A DNA stretch of 64,000 bases. Origin: Microbacterium mitrae (GTDB lineage Bacteria > Actinomycetota > Actinomycetes > Actinomycetales > Microbacteriaceae). The stretch's first letter is position 1. Every line of letters starts with the position of its first letter. The position numbers and the translations under genes are program-made. Of this stretch, positions 36,505 to 45,842 are shown piece after piece. The DNA lies in assembly GCF_008017445.1 (NCBI RefSeq), contig NZ_VRSW01000006.1:40336-104335 (forward strand), given 5' to 3'. Under the pieces are notes generated by a model. That model saw only the letters and a program-made list of their open reading frames with translations. It was not told where the DNA came from and made no database searches.

Positions 36505-38059
36505 CAGACACCTCCGGCTCTAGCTGTTGCAGGGTGACCGGCGTCGTCAGCGCATCACCGATGCGCATGCACACATCGTAGAGCGGGCCGGCAAAGATCG
36601 TCAGCGCAACCGTGACCGCGACCATGCCTGCCGTTGCCGCGGTCATGATGCGCGGAATGACGCGTTGTTCGGACTTGTCATCGGCGGCAGGTGCGTTGCC
36701 GAGGTAGCTGATGCGCAGTTCCGTCTCAACCGAGTCGTCTTCTTCACGCCAGAACGACAGGTTCCATGCGCGCATCAGCGCGTAGAGCGTGAGCAGGCTC
36801 GTCACGATGCCGCCCACAATCAGCACCATCATGAGCGGTGTTCCCTCATCGGCCGCCGCGCCAAAGAGCGCGTACTTGCCGATGAAGCCGGAGAACGGCG
36901 GCAGACCGCCCAGGTTGATCGCGGGAATGAAGTACAGCACGGCAATCAGCGGCGCCGCCTTCATCAGCCCACGCACCCGCAGGATCGAGGTGGAACCAGC
37001 TCTGCGCTCAATGAGGCCGACGGCGAGAAAGAGGGTGGTCTGCACGATGATGTGGTGCACGGTGTAGTACACCGTGGCGCCAATCGCGGCCGGTGTCGCA
37101 ATCGCAAGACCGAACACCATGTAGCCGACGTGACTGACCAGGGTGAACGACAAGATTCGTTTCAACTCGGCCTGTGCGACGGCGCCGAGAATGCCAACCA
37201 CCATGGTCGCGAGCGCCACGATCAACAGCAGCGTGTTGATGTCTGAGGAGTTAAACAACTGCGTTTCGGTGCGTATCAGCGCGTAGACACCGACCTTGGT
37301 CAGCAAGCCGGCAAACACCGCGGTAACCGGTGCCGGCGCCGTTGGATAGGAGTCTGGCAGCCAGAAACTCACCGGGAAAATCGCGGCCTTGATGCCAAAA
37401 GCGATCACCAGCATGAGGTGCAGCACGAGTTGCGTACTCTCGGGCAACTCCGCCATGCGTTCGCCAATTTGCGCCATGTTGACCGTGCCGAGCGCGCCGT
37501 AAATCATCGCGATCGCGGCGAGAAACAGGATCGAGGAGACGAGCGAGACGACGATGTAGACGGCGCCGCTACGAATGCGCGATTCGGTCGAGCCCAGCGT
37601 GATGAGCACATAGGAGGCGACCAGCAGAATCTCAAACCCGACGTACAGGTTAAACAGGTCGCCCGCGATAAACGCGTTGAAGATTCCGGTGGCGAGAATC
37701 AGGTACGAGGGGAAGAAGATCGAAACCGGGGTTTCGCCGTCACCATCGGCCGCACCCTGGCCAACGGAGAACAACAACACGGCCAGCAGCACGAGGCTCG
37801 AGACGGCAACCAGAAGCGATGCGAGCCGGTCAACGTACAGCACGATGCCGAACGGTATAGGCCACCCGCCCACCGACACCGCGATCGGCGTACCCGCGTC
37901 GACGGCGACCAACAGCACCGCCGCAATCACGAACACCACGGTCAGCGTGACGATCGAGGTGATGATCTGCACGCGCCGCATGCGGCCGAAGATCAGGGTG
38001 ATGGCGGCCCCCAGCAACGGGAGCGTCACGATCAGCGGAACCAGGATGCTCATATCCAT
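36497..38059 (-). CDS. mnhD: Mrp-type Na+/H+ antiporter subunit D (proton-channel, ND4/ND5-like)
   Basis: 520 residues, about 14 spans, related to complex I antiporter-like subunits. The conserved charged core includes Lys in FGIKAAIFPVSFWLPDSYPTAPAPVTAVFAGLLTKVGVYALIR and acidic Glu in NLYVGFEILLVASYVLI. PPFSGFIGKYALF is the late-span region. ATG 38059 overlaps the mnhC stop and is preferred over a TTG one codon upstream. With MnhA it forms the ion path. Confidence 0.96.
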   Translation of the reverse strand: MDMSILVPLIVTLPLLGAAITLIFGRMRRVQIITSIVTLTVVFVIAAVLLVAVDAGTPIAVSVGGWPIPFGIVLYVDRLASLLVAVSSLVLLAVLLFSVGQGAADGDGETPVSIFFPSYLILATGIFNAFIAGDLFNLYVGFEILLVASYVLITLGSTESRIRSGAVYIVVSLVSSILFLAAIAMIYGALGTVNMAQIGERMAELPESTQLVLHLMLVIAFGIKAAIFPVSFWLPDSYPTAPAPVTAVFAGLLTKVGVYALIRTETQLFNSSDINTLLLIVALATMVVGILGAVAQAELKRILSFTLVSHVGYMVFGLAIATPAAIGATVYYTVHHIIVQTTLFLAVGLIERRAGSTSILRVRGLMKAAPLIAVLYFIPAINLGGLPPFSGFIGKYALFGAAADEGTPLMMVLIVGGIVTSLLTLYALMRAWNLSFWREEDDSVETELRISYLGNAPAADDKSEQRVIPRIMTAATAGMVAVTVALTIFAGPLYDVCMRIGDALTTPVTLQQLEPEVSDG

Positions 38060-38592
38060 CAACGCTCACCTCCGTTCTGGGTCGGCGGGTTTGGCGTATC
38101 AACGGGAGCGTTGTCGTCAATGCCGTCAAAGTCGCGGGTGTGCAAGACGGTGATGGGCGAGGTCTCGGTTCCGACAAAGTCGGTGGCGACGTCGTCGTCG
38201 CCGAACTCCTCGTCGTCCATGACCTCGTCTTCTTCGGCACCACGTTCACGAACGGCGATGTCGACCTCATCGTCTTCAACGATGTCGGCTTCACCCAATT
38301 GCCACGATCGATAGATCAGGGCAAGCAGGAACGCGCTGACGGCGAAGGTAATCACGATGGCGGTGAGCGTGAGCGCCTGCGGCAGCGGGTCACTCATCTC
38401 TTCTGGATCGCCGGAACCATAAAACGGGGCGATTCCGGGTGCGCCCATCACGATGAGTAGCAACAGGTTGGTGGCGTTGCCCAGCAGCAGGAAGCCAATG
38501 AGCACGCGGGTCAGCGAGCGCTCCATCATGGCGTAGACGCCCGCGGCAAACAACACTGCCATGATCACGATGAGGGTCATTGAAGCGTTCAT
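38059..38592 (-). CDS. mnhC: Mrp-type Na+/H+ antiporter subunit C with an acidic tail
   Basis: 177 residues. Residues 1-105 are the NuoK-like three-span MnhC core (MERSLTRVLIGFLLLGNATNLLLL, DPLPQALTLTAIVITFAVSAFLLAL). The remaining 70 form a strongly acidic cytoplasmic tail (EDDEVDIAVRERGAEEDEVMDDEEFGDDD). Typical MnhC ends near 115 residues, so the tail is an addition that could bind cations or a partner. It overlaps both mnhA and mnhD by a few bases. Confidence 0.95.
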   Translation of the reverse strand: MNASMTLIVIMAVLFAAGVYAMMERSLTRVLIGFLLLGNATNLLLLIVMGAPGIAPFYGSGDPEEMSDPLPQALTLTAIVITFAVSAFLLALIYRSWQLGEADIVEDDEVDIAVRERGAEEDEVMDDEEFGDDDVATDFVGTETSPITVLHTRDFDGIDDNAPVDTPNPPTQNGGER

Positions 38593-41522
38593 ACGCGCTC
38601 CAATCGCTGACGACGTTCTTGCGTTTGGCGATCGACCTCGGCGCCGAGACTGCGCAGCACGTCAAGCACCAGACCGATCACCACCAGGTAGACACCAATG
38701 TCGAAGAGCGTTGAGGTCACAAATTCGATGTGGCCAAGCACGGGCACCTCGGCCTCCCAGAAGGTGCTCTCCAGCGGCGCCATGCCGAAGAACATGGGAA
38801 CGATTGCGGTGAGCACGGCAATCGTCATGCCGGCACCCAAGAGCATTCCGGCGTCGGTTGGAGCAGCGGCACCCAGCTCGTGGCGACCGCCGGCGATATA
38901 GCGCATCACCAGCGCCATGCCCGCGACTAGTCCGCCGGCAAACCCACCGCCAGGCAGGTTGTGACCGGCAAAGAGCAGGTAGATCGACACCACGATGATG
39001 GTGTGGAAGAGAATGCGCACGATCACTTCGAGCATGATCGACCGTGACTCCTCCTTCATCATCTGACCGCCAACGAGCCAGGCTCGTGGGCTACTGCGGT
39101 TGTGAAGGGTTTGCGCGGCGACGCCGTCGCCGGTCTCGACCAGCGGACGCCTGCGAGCACGGCGCCCGGAGGTCTTCGGAACCGCGCGCATTTGTGAGAG
39201 CAGATCGGTGCGGTCGGTGACAAACACCAGGGAGGCAACGCCCGTCGCGGCCAGAATCAGCACGCTGAGCTCGCCCATGGTGTCCCACCCGCGTAGGTCA
39301 ACGAGGGCAACGTTGACCACGTTCTTGCCGTGACCCAGCTCATACGCGAGCGACGGAAACTGCGTGGAAATGGGCTCGGTGATGCGAGCGCCGGTCGCCA
39401 CAATCGCGATGCCGGCCATGGTGAGACCGGCTGCTGCCGCGAGAATGGCGCGGCCGATCGGGGCAACCGAGCGGTTGTGTTGCCCCATCCGCGCCGGAAT
39501 ACGGCGCAACACGAGCGCGAACGCGACCAGCGTTACCGTCTCAACCAGCACCTGCGTGAGGGCGAGATCCGGCGCGCCACTGGTCGCGAACAACACCACC
39601 ATGCCAATGCCGGTCACCGACACCAGCACCACACCGGTGTAGCGCTTACGAGCCCGAACGGCGAGCACGCCCGCGATGATCATGAGCGGCGCCACCACGA
39701 TCTGGGTGGGGCTGTGCCAGGCGGCCAGGTCGATACGCCATTCGGGCGAGGCCAGCAGGGCCGTGGCCTCGGCACCCACAAACACGATGAACACGATGCC
39801 GACATAGATGGGGAGCGAGCCGCGCTGGGTGAGGGAGGTGGTGATCACCGAAAGGCGGTCAACGCCACGAACCACGGCGTTGTACACATCGGCTGCGGTA
39901 AAGCCGAGGAGGCGCTTCGTGCTCACCGAGTTGCGGGTGAGGAAGAAAAGGCCAAGACCGACCAACAGCGCACCGGCCGAGACGAAGAGAGCGGGCTCCA
40001 AGCCGTGCCACAGCGCGAGGTGGGCGACGTGCGGCTGGGCGGTAGATCCGACGGAGGTGAGAGGTGCGGTCCGCGCGTAGAGCTGGAACCCGGTGTCGAG
40101 CCATCCGGCGGCGAGACCGGCGATAAGGGAGAGCGACGAGAGAATAATCGGCGCGGCCAAGAACCCCATCGGCGGATCGGGCCATTCGGTGCGCTCTGCG
40201 ATGGTTCCGTCCTGCGCGCGCTTCGTCGCGAAGGCACCCCACAAGAATCGGCAGCCGTACGCCATGGTGAGCACGGAACCAATGGCGATACCGATAAAGC
40301 CCACCCAGCCCCAGATCGAGCCGCCCTGACCCTCGGTCAAAAAGCCGGTGAGCGCGCCCTCTTTGGCGACAAATCCGATGGTCGGGGGCAGGCCCACCAT
40401 GCAGGCCACCGCGATGGTGGAGAACACGACCATCACCGGCGCCTGCCGGCCGACGCCGCTGAGCTCGGTGATATTACGCGTTGAAAGCTGGCGGTCGATC
40501 ACGCCAACGATCAAGAACAGCGCCGATTTGAACAGCGCGTGCCCGAGCAGAAGCCCGAGGCCCGCAAGCGCGGTTGCCTGCACTCCCATGGCCAAAACGG
40601 TGGTCAAGAGCCCCAACTGGCTCACGGTTCCGAACGCCAAAATACGTTTCAGGTCGGTCTCACGAATGGCTTGCAGGCCGCCGAGCAGCATCGTGAAAAC
40701 ACCGAGCGAAATGATGATGGGGCGCCACACCGGGTCTTCGGCGAACGTGGGCGCGAACCGCGCAAACAGGTAGATACCCGCCTTGACCATTGCGGCGGCG
40801 TGCAGGTACGCGCTCACCGGGGTGGGCGCCGCCATGGCGCCGGGAAGCCAGAAGTGGAATGGGAAGATGGCCGACTTCGACAGGCCGCCGATGATGATGA
40901 GCACCAGTGCCGCACTGACCACGGGGCCGGATGGTGCGAGCTCCAAGATTGTGCTGAGCGACGAGGTTCCGGTTTGCACAACCAGCAGCACAACGCCCAC
41001 AAACATCACCAGGCCGCCGAGCGTGGTCACCAACAACGCCTGCAGCGCCGCACGACGACTCGCGGCACGCGTGTGGTAGTAGCCAATGAGCAAATAGCTC
41101 AGGATGCTCGTGATCTCCCAAAACATCACCAGCATGACGATGTCATCGGTCAACACCAGGCCGTACATGGCGCCGCTGAAGGCGAGCAGGACGGCTGCGA
41201 ACTGCGGCAGGTTATTGGTCTTGCCGTAGAAGTACCACGCGCAATAGATCATCACGAGGGCGCCAACACCCGTCACGATGAACGTCATCAACAGCCCCAG
41301 AAAGTCCATGCGCATCGAGATATTGATGCCGAGCTGTGGAATCCACGCATAGCTCTCGGTGATGGCTTCACCGGCAAGAACCTGCGGCGCGAGAGTGGCG
41401 GCATGAAAAAATGCGCCCAGCGGAAGAAGCGCCGCAATCACAAAGGCCCGCGCACCCCAGACGCGCGTTAGCCACACGATCACCAGGGGAGCAACCGCGA
41501 AAATCGCGAGAATCGTGAGCAT
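38589..41522 (-). CDS. mnhA: Mrp-type Na+/H+ antiporter, fused subunits A and B
   Basis: 977 residues. Residues 1 to about 620 are the ND5-like antiporter core (VMLVMFWEITSILSYLLIGYYHT; FPFHFWLPGAMAAPTPVSAYLHAAAMVKAG). Then follows the MrpA C-terminal region with VRARKRYTGVVLVSVTGIGMV and SGAPDLALTQVLVETVTLVAFALVLRR. From about residue 822 comes the MnhB domain (ILFHTIIVVSIYLLFAGHNLPGGGFAGGLVAG). A/B fusion is common in actinobacteria. The complex exchanges Na+ for H+ at the plasma membrane for pH and salt tolerance. It leads the operon A(B)-C-D-E-F-G. Confidence 0.96.
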   Translation of the reverse strand: MLTILAIFAVAPLVIVWLTRVWGARAFVIAALLPLGAFFHAATLAPQVLAGEAITESYAWIPQLGINISMRMDFLGLLMTFIVTGVGALVMIYCAWYFYGKTNNLPQFAAVLLAFSGAMYGLVLTDDIVMLVMFWEITSILSYLLIGYYHTRAASRRAALQALLVTTLGGLVMFVGVVLLVVQTGTSSLSTILELAPSGPVVSAALVLIIIGGLSKSAIFPFHFWLPGAMAAPTPVSAYLHAAAMVKAGIYLFARFAPTFAEDPVWRPIIISLGVFTMLLGGLQAIRETDLKRILAFGTVSQLGLLTTVLAMGVQATALAGLGLLLGHALFKSALFLIVGVIDRQLSTRNITELSGVGRQAPVMVVFSTIAVACMVGLPPTIGFVAKEGALTGFLTEGQGGSIWGWVGFIGIAIGSVLTMAYGCRFLWGAFATKRAQDGTIAERTEWPDPPMGFLAAPIILSSLSLIAGLAAGWLDTGFQLYARTAPLTSVGSTAQPHVAHLALWHGLEPALFVSAGALLVGLGLFFLTRNSVSTKRLLGFTAADVYNAVVRGVDRLSVITTSLTQRGSLPIYVGIVFIVFVGAEATALLASPEWRIDLAAWHSPTQIVVAPLMIIAGVLAVRARKRYTGVVLVSVTGIGMVVLFATSGAPDLALTQVLVETVTLVAFALVLRRIPARMGQHNRSVAPIGRAILAAAAGLTMAGIAIVATGARITEPISTQFPSLAYELGHGKNVVNVALVDLRGWDTMGELSVLILAATGVASLVFVTDRTDLLSQMRAVPKTSGRRARRRPLVETGDGVAAQTLHNRSSPRAWLVGGQMMKEESRSIMLEVIVRILFHTIIVVSIYLLFAGHNLPGGGFAGGLVAGMALVMRYIAGGRHELGAAAPTDAGMLLGAGMTIAVLTAIVPMFFGMAPLESTFWEAEVPVLGHIEFVTSTLFDIGVYLVVIGLVLDVLRSLGAEVDRQTQERRQRLERV

Positions 41523-41575
41523 GGGTTCGTCTTCGCTCGTCGCGCCGATTTAACGGACTGGCGGGCAGGGCTCTT

Positions 41576-42616
41576 TTAGCTTACCGGCGATCTGCCCGGT
41601 GGCGCCGTTGTATTGCCAGGGCGGAACGTGCAGGTGAAGCGAACCGAGGGCGCAACCTCGCCATCAAGCAGGCGCGATAACGCGTCGCCAACGGCACGAC
41701 CCTTGTCATATGCCGGTTGGTGCATAGTCGTGAGTTGGTATGGCGCGAGCCCGTCAACCACCACCCCGTCAAACCCTGTCACCGACAGGTCTTCAGGCAC
41801 ACGAAGGCCGCGTTCAATCGCCGCACGAATAACGCCGGCGGCAAGCAAGTCGCTCTGCGCCAGGATGGCCGTCGGCTGATGGTGATCGAGGATCGCGTTG
41901 GCCGCTTCGATACCGAAGTCCACCGATGATCCGCGCGCAGAAAAAACAATGGGATTGTCAAAAACTTCTCGCACCCCGGCCAGTCGCTCCCGCGTGAAGT
42001 CGATGGTCGGCGCCTCGCTTGCAGACTGAAACCCTGGTTCCGCCGTCGAATTCCACCGCAACGAGACAACGGCAACTTCGTGGTGCCCGAGCCCCGCGAC
42101 ATGATGCGCCAACTGCGCCTGCGCGTCAGCATTATCGAGCGAAATCACCGGAACCCCCCACGTGGGATCGCCCTCAACGGTGACGACCGGAATGCCCCGC
42201 TCGGAGAGGCTCTTCACCAGCTCACTCGACTCGCGATGAGACCCGAAAATGACGGCGGCGTCGAGCGGAACCTCGGTGGCGGCGGGCGTGTGGCCGTCGT
42301 CGCGAAGCAGCAGAATGCCAGCACCCAGGTGGGCCACCGAGGAGACAATGCCATCCATGGTGGCGATGGCAATTGGATCGAGAAAGGCGGTGCGCAGCGA
42401 GGCGGTCATCACGACACCGACGATGCCGCTGCGCCCGGTGCGCAGCGAGGCGGCGCGTGGGTCGGGGCCGCGGTAACCCAGGTCGGCGGCGGCCGCGCGC
42501 ACTCGCGCTGCCGTCTCGTCAGAAACCTTGATCTTGCCGCTGAAAACGACGGATGCCGTTGACGCGCTGACTCCCGCCGCACGCGCCACGTCGGCGATCG
42601 TTACCTTGCTTGCCAC
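41576..42616 (-). CDS. LacI-family transcriptional regulator
   Basis: 346 residues. The N-terminal LacI helix-turn-helix and hinge are VTIADVARAAGVSASTASVVFSGKIKVSDETAARVRAAAADLGY, followed by a periplasmic-binding-protein-like domain (GRSGIVGVVMT; DAAVIFGSHRESSELVKSL; SVTGFDGVVVDGLAPYQLTTMHQPAYDKGRAVGD). The GTG at 42616 is well spaced after GGGAGG. It is divergent from an MFS transporter gene with a palindrome between, so it probably represses that gene and responds to its substrate, likely a sugar or related compound. Confidence 0.93.
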   Translation of the reverse strand: MASKVTIADVARAAGVSASTASVVFSGKIKVSDETAARVRAAAADLGYRGPDPRAASLRTGRSGIVGVVMTASLRTAFLDPIAIATMDGIVSSVAHLGAGILLLRDDGHTPAATEVPLDAAVIFGSHRESSELVKSLSERGIPVVTVEGDPTWGVPVISLDNADAQAQLAHHVAGLGHHEVAVVSLRWNSTAEPGFQSASEAPTIDFTRERLAGVREVFDNPIVFSARGSSVDFGIEAANAILDHHQPTAILAQSDLLAAGVIRAAIERGLRVPEDLSVTGFDGVVVDGLAPYQLTTMHQPAYDKGRAVGDALSRLLDGEVAPSVRFTCTFRPGNTTAPPGRSPVS

Positions 42617-42643
42617 CGTGCCTCCCAACTCACAGTATCGCGG

Positions 42644-42659
42644 ATCGAATCGATTCGGT
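42644..42659. promoter_or_regulatory. LacI-type operator overlapping the MFS promoter
   Basis: CGAATCGATTCG (42646-42657) is a perfect 12-base palindrome with a central CG, as LacI-family operators have, and one more matching pair outside. It abuts the TAAAGT -10 box of the MFS gene, so bound repressor would block polymerase. Confidence 0.75.
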
Positions 42660-42664
42660 AAAGT
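42659..42664 (+). promoter_or_regulatory. -10 box of a leaderless MFS gene
   Basis: TAAAGT ends 7 bases before GTG 42672. Confidence 0.5.
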
Positions 42665-42671
42665 AGGGCGC

Positions 42672-43895
42672 GTGGATACCGTGTCAACTCAAGGTCAGCT
42701 TCTGCGTTGGAAGTTCGCCATCTTTGCCATCTTCTTCGCAAGCGGCCTCAGCATCGCAACGTGGGCCGCACGCGTGCCCGCGATCAAGGTGGCGCTCGGC
42801 ATCGACAATCTTCAGGTCGGCCTGCTTTTGCTGGGCTCCGGCGTCGGCTCACTCATCGGCTTGAGCAGCGCGTCGTTTCTGATCGCGCGCCTCGGCACCC
42901 GCCGCGCCATGCCCACCACCATCGTGACCTTTGCGCTCGGCCTCGTCGTCATCGGCATTGGTACCGATGTGGCGCACGCCTACCCGCTGGTGATGGCCGG
43001 ACTCTTCTTGTTTGGCCTGGGCAATGGCGCCACCGACGTCATGATGAACGTCGAGGGTGCCGCGATTGAAAACCACACCGGCAAGACTCTGCTGCCGATG
43101 TTCCACGGCCTGTTCAGCCTCGGAACGGTCGCCGGCGCCTCGCTGGGTGCCCTCGCGATTCGCCTCGACTTCAGCGTCGCAGCGCACGCCAGCATCATGG
43201 CCGCCGTCATTTGCGTCGCCGCCGTTTTGGCCTACACAAACGTGCCGCGCTCGGCCGTCGAAGCGCCTGAGGCGACCGGTCGCTCCACGTGGCGCGACCG
43301 CCTGGCGCTCACCCTGGAGGCTTGGAAGGACCCACGCACCTACGGCATTGGCCTGGTGTTGTTGGGCATGTCGTTTGCCGAGGGTGGCGCCAACGACTGG
43401 CTCGCGTTGGCGATGGTTGAAGACCACGGAACCACGGAGGCGCTGGGGGCGCTGGGCTTGGCGACATTCTCGGTGAGCATGACGGTGGTGCGCCTGTTTG
43501 GCGGCCCGCTGGTTGACCGCTTCGGTCGCGTAGCCATTCTGCGGGTGCTCGCACTGAGCGCGACGACCGGAATGGTGCTGTTCATTCTGGCGCCATCGGT
43601 CGAGCTCGTCTTCGTCGCGGCTGTGCTGTGGGGCGCCGGCGTTTCGTTGGGCTTTCCGCTCGGCATGTCTGCCGCCGCAGACGACCCGGCTCGTGCTGCC
43701 GCTCGCGTTAGCGCCGTCGCCACGATCGGCTACGTTGCCTTCTTGTGCGGCCCGCCGTTGCTCGGCCTGATCAGCGAACACATCGGGCTGCTCAACACGC
43801 TCTACATTCTGGTGGCGCTCGCGATCATCTCGGGGCTTGCCTCCCCCGCCGCGCGCGAGTCCAAGCCCACGGCCAAGCCCACGTCGGTCGAGTAA
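42672..43895 (+). CDS. MFS transporter, YbjJ-like family
   Basis: 407 residues with about 12 spans. FFASGLSIATWAARVPAIKVALGIDNLQVGLLLLGSGVGSLIGL at the start and FGLGNGATDVMMNVEGAAIE followed by MLFHGL-like LLPMFHGLFSLGTVAGA match YbjJ-type carriers, often sugar- or sugar-acid-related. FAEGGANDWLALAMVEDHG opens the second half. The GTG at 42672 is set by the -10 box; the frame is open upstream into the regulator gene. Control by the divergent LacI protein is likely. It converges with a LuxR regulator gene two bases on. Confidence 0.88.
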   Translation: MDTVSTQGQLLRWKFAIFAIFFASGLSIATWAARVPAIKVALGIDNLQVGLLLLGSGVGSLIGLSSASFLIARLGTRRAMPTTIVTFALGLVVIGIGTDVAHAYPLVMAGLFLFGLGNGATDVMMNVEGAAIENHTGKTLLPMFHGLFSLGTVAGASLGALAIRLDFSVAAHASIMAAVICVAAVLAYTNVPRSAVEAPEATGRSTWRDRLALTLEAWKDPRTYGIGLVLLGMSFAEGGANDWLALAMVEDHGTTEALGALGLATFSVSMTVVRLFGGPLVDRFGRVAILRVLALSATTGMVLFILAPSVELVFVAAVLWGAGVSLGFPLGMSAAADDPARAAARVSAVATIGYVAFLCGPPLLGLISEHIGLLNTLYILVALAIISGLASPAARESKPTAKPTSVE

Positions 43896-43897
43896 CC

Positions 43898-44530
43898 TCA
43901 GTCGCCGCGCGCAAGCGCTGCAGCGTGCGAGCGACTGCGAGCGCCAAGCTTGGCAAGCACGCTGGAGACATGGGTTTTCACCGTTGGCAGCGAAATGCTG
44001 AGGTTCTCGGCGAGCTGACGGTTTGACCATCCGCGCACAATGCCATCGAGCACCTGCTGCTCGCGCGCGGTCAGCTCGGCGTGTGTCGTTGCGCTGGGGG
44101 CCACCCCCTCACCCGGCGAGACGGCCGCGAGCGCACGCCTGGTCACTTTTGCGTCAAGCACGCCGTCACCTGCGGCCACGGCACGCACCGCCTGAACGAG
44201 CGCTCGCGCTTCAACCGACTTCAGCAAGAACCCCACGGCGCCGGCGCGAATCGCCGCCAGCACCAACTCATCCTCATCAAAGCTGGTCAACACCAACACA
44301 TCAGCGAGGCCTCGCTCCACGATCTCGCGTGTCGCCGAGACGCCATCGCGCCCCGGCATGCGCAAATCCATCAGCACAACGTCTGGCCGAAGGGCCGCGG
44401 CGTTTCGCACCGCACTGTCGCCATCCGCCGCCTCACCGACAACCACAATCCCGTGCGACTCCAGCATGATGCGCAACCCCGCGCGTATCGCCCCGTGATC
44501 GTCAACGACCAGCACTGATGGTTCCGTCAT
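43898..44530 (-). CDS. Response regulator, NarL/LuxR type
   Basis: 210 residues. The receiver domain has VVDDHGAIRAGLR, phospho-acceptor Asp55 in VVLMDLRMPGRDG and Lys in FLLKSVEARAL. The helix-turn-helix is LTAREQQVLDGIVRGWSNRQLAENLSISLPTVKTHVSSVLAKLGARSRSHA. Its ATG overlaps the kinase stop. This is the third kinase/LuxR pair in the window. Confidence 0.94.
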   Translation of the reverse strand: MTEPSVLVVDDHGAIRAGLRIMLESHGIVVVGEAADGDSAVRNAAALRPDVVLMDLRMPGRDGVSATREIVERGLADVLVLTSFDEDELVLAAIRAGAVGFLLKSVEARALVQAVRAVAAGDGVLDAKVTRRALAAVSPGEGVAPSATTHAELTAREQQVLDGIVRGWSNRQLAENLSISLPTVKTHVSSVLAKLGARSRSHAAALARGD

Positions 44531-45726
44531 GCCGCCACCACCTCCCGCGGCACAATGGCCTCCACAACCCAGCCGCGATCGGTCGGGCCCGCACGAAATT
44601 CTCCGCCGAGCGCCGTGACGCGCTCCCGCAGCATGCTGAGCCCCCATCCGGTGCTGGCGTAGCCGCTCACGGCGGGCGCGCCGCCATGCGAGACGACGCG
44701 AACGCGAACACCGTCGACGCCGTCATCCAGTGCGACGGCGACGGCTGCGCCATTGGCGTGGCGAGCACAGTTCGCTAGCGCCTCTCGCACCACGCGCACG
44801 ATGGCCTGCTCGACGGCGACGGCCGGGGGCGGAACCACGGCTGAGCTGGTGAACGCGACGTCAAGACCCGCGCGCCGAGCGTCGGCAAGGATGCCAGGCA
44901 GATCGGCGAGGCTGGGAGTCGAAAGCGCATCACCATCGCCGCGGCGCAGCACCGAAATCATGGATCGTAGTGCCGCGTGCGCGTCGATCCCGGCGTCACG
45001 AATGGCGCGCAACGCTGCCCGGTCGGCGTCAGCATCGGGTGGCGTCGACAGCGCAGCCTCGGCCCGAATAGCCATCGCCAGCACGTGCCCGGCCACCACG
45101 TCATGAAGCTCTCGCGCCATCACTTCGCGCTCATGCCGCACCGCGGCCGCGCGGTCGCGCTCGGCCGCGGCGGCCGCGTCGTCGGCGCGTTGGCGATGAA
45201 GCTCGGTCAGCTCGTTCGCTTGCGCCATCGCGACCGCCCACCAGTAGTCGGTGGCGAAGATGACGCCGAACTGCGCACCGACGACGAGGGCGAGCGGTAG
45301 ATCGGTCTCCCCCAACAGGATCGCCCAGCCAGCGAGCGCCGCCGAGGCAATACCGATTCCCCACAGCAAGCCGCGGCGGCCGCGCGCCGACGCTTGATAC
45401 GCCGCCAGCCAGAGCACATCGAGCAGAACCAGCAGCGGGCCGATGCCGCCGAAGGTGAGAAGGTCGATGGCGAACACAATGGTGGCGCCGATCAGCGACA
45501 ACCAGGGTGCCCGCCGTTTGGTGAGCATGAATACCGCCGCCGGAATCGCGGTGAGCATGGGCGCCCACGGCGCGATATCCCCCGAGACCACGGAGAACGA
45601 GCGCCAGCTGCCACCAAAACCGAGCGCGGCAAGCAGGGCGCTGGCCGCCACGACGACCACGGCGTCAACTACCAGCCGGTATCGCCGATAGCCGCCGGAA
45701 GGTCGGGGCTCAGCCTGCTCGCTCAT
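44527..45726 (-). CDS. Sensor histidine kinase (HisKA_3 type)
   Basis: 399 residues. Five to six spans occupy residues 20-160. The acceptor box VMARELHDVVAGHVLAMAIRAEAAL has His208 after a charged coiled segment rich in Ala/Arg. ATP-binding motifs are REALANCARHANGAAV and GYASTGWGLSMLRERVTALGG. ATG 45726 follows GAAGG; a longer start would run into the divergent promoter region. The signal is unknown; the divergent gene encodes a GAP-family membrane protein. Confidence 0.92.
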   Translation of the reverse strand: MSEQAEPRPSGGYRRYRLVVDAVVVVAASALLAALGFGGSWRSFSVVSGDIAPWAPMLTAIPAAVFMLTKRRAPWLSLIGATIVFAIDLLTFGGIGPLLVLLDVLWLAAYQASARGRRGLLWGIGIASAALAGWAILLGETDLPLALVVGAQFGVIFATDYWWAVAMAQANELTELHRQRADDAAAAAERDRAAAVRHEREVMARELHDVVAGHVLAMAIRAEAALSTPPDADADRAALRAIRDAGIDAHAALRSMISVLRRGDGDALSTPSLADLPGILADARRAGLDVAFTSSAVVPPPAVAVEQAIVRVVREALANCARHANGAAVAVALDDGVDGVRVRVVSHGGAPAVSGYASTGWGLSMLRERVTALGGEFRAGPTDRGWVVEAIVPREVVAA

Positions 45727-45842
45727 GCCTTCATGCAACCATGAGCCGCGTGCTGGCCGCATCCGTCAAAGGGATGAGGGGCGCACAAAAAACGGGTCTT
45801 TCGCCTGATCCGCGCCGCTTCGCATGTCGCGAGTGTGGAGCT

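Noticed and set aside
39330..40484. A long open frame on the plus strand opposite mnhA
   Set aside because: Reversed coding sequence; its His/Arg/Glu-rich product is typical of a shadow frame.
41523..41575. Operator or terminator between lacI and mnhA
   Set aside because: I see no inverted repeat or T-run in the 53 bases; the Mrp promoter cannot be located with confidence.
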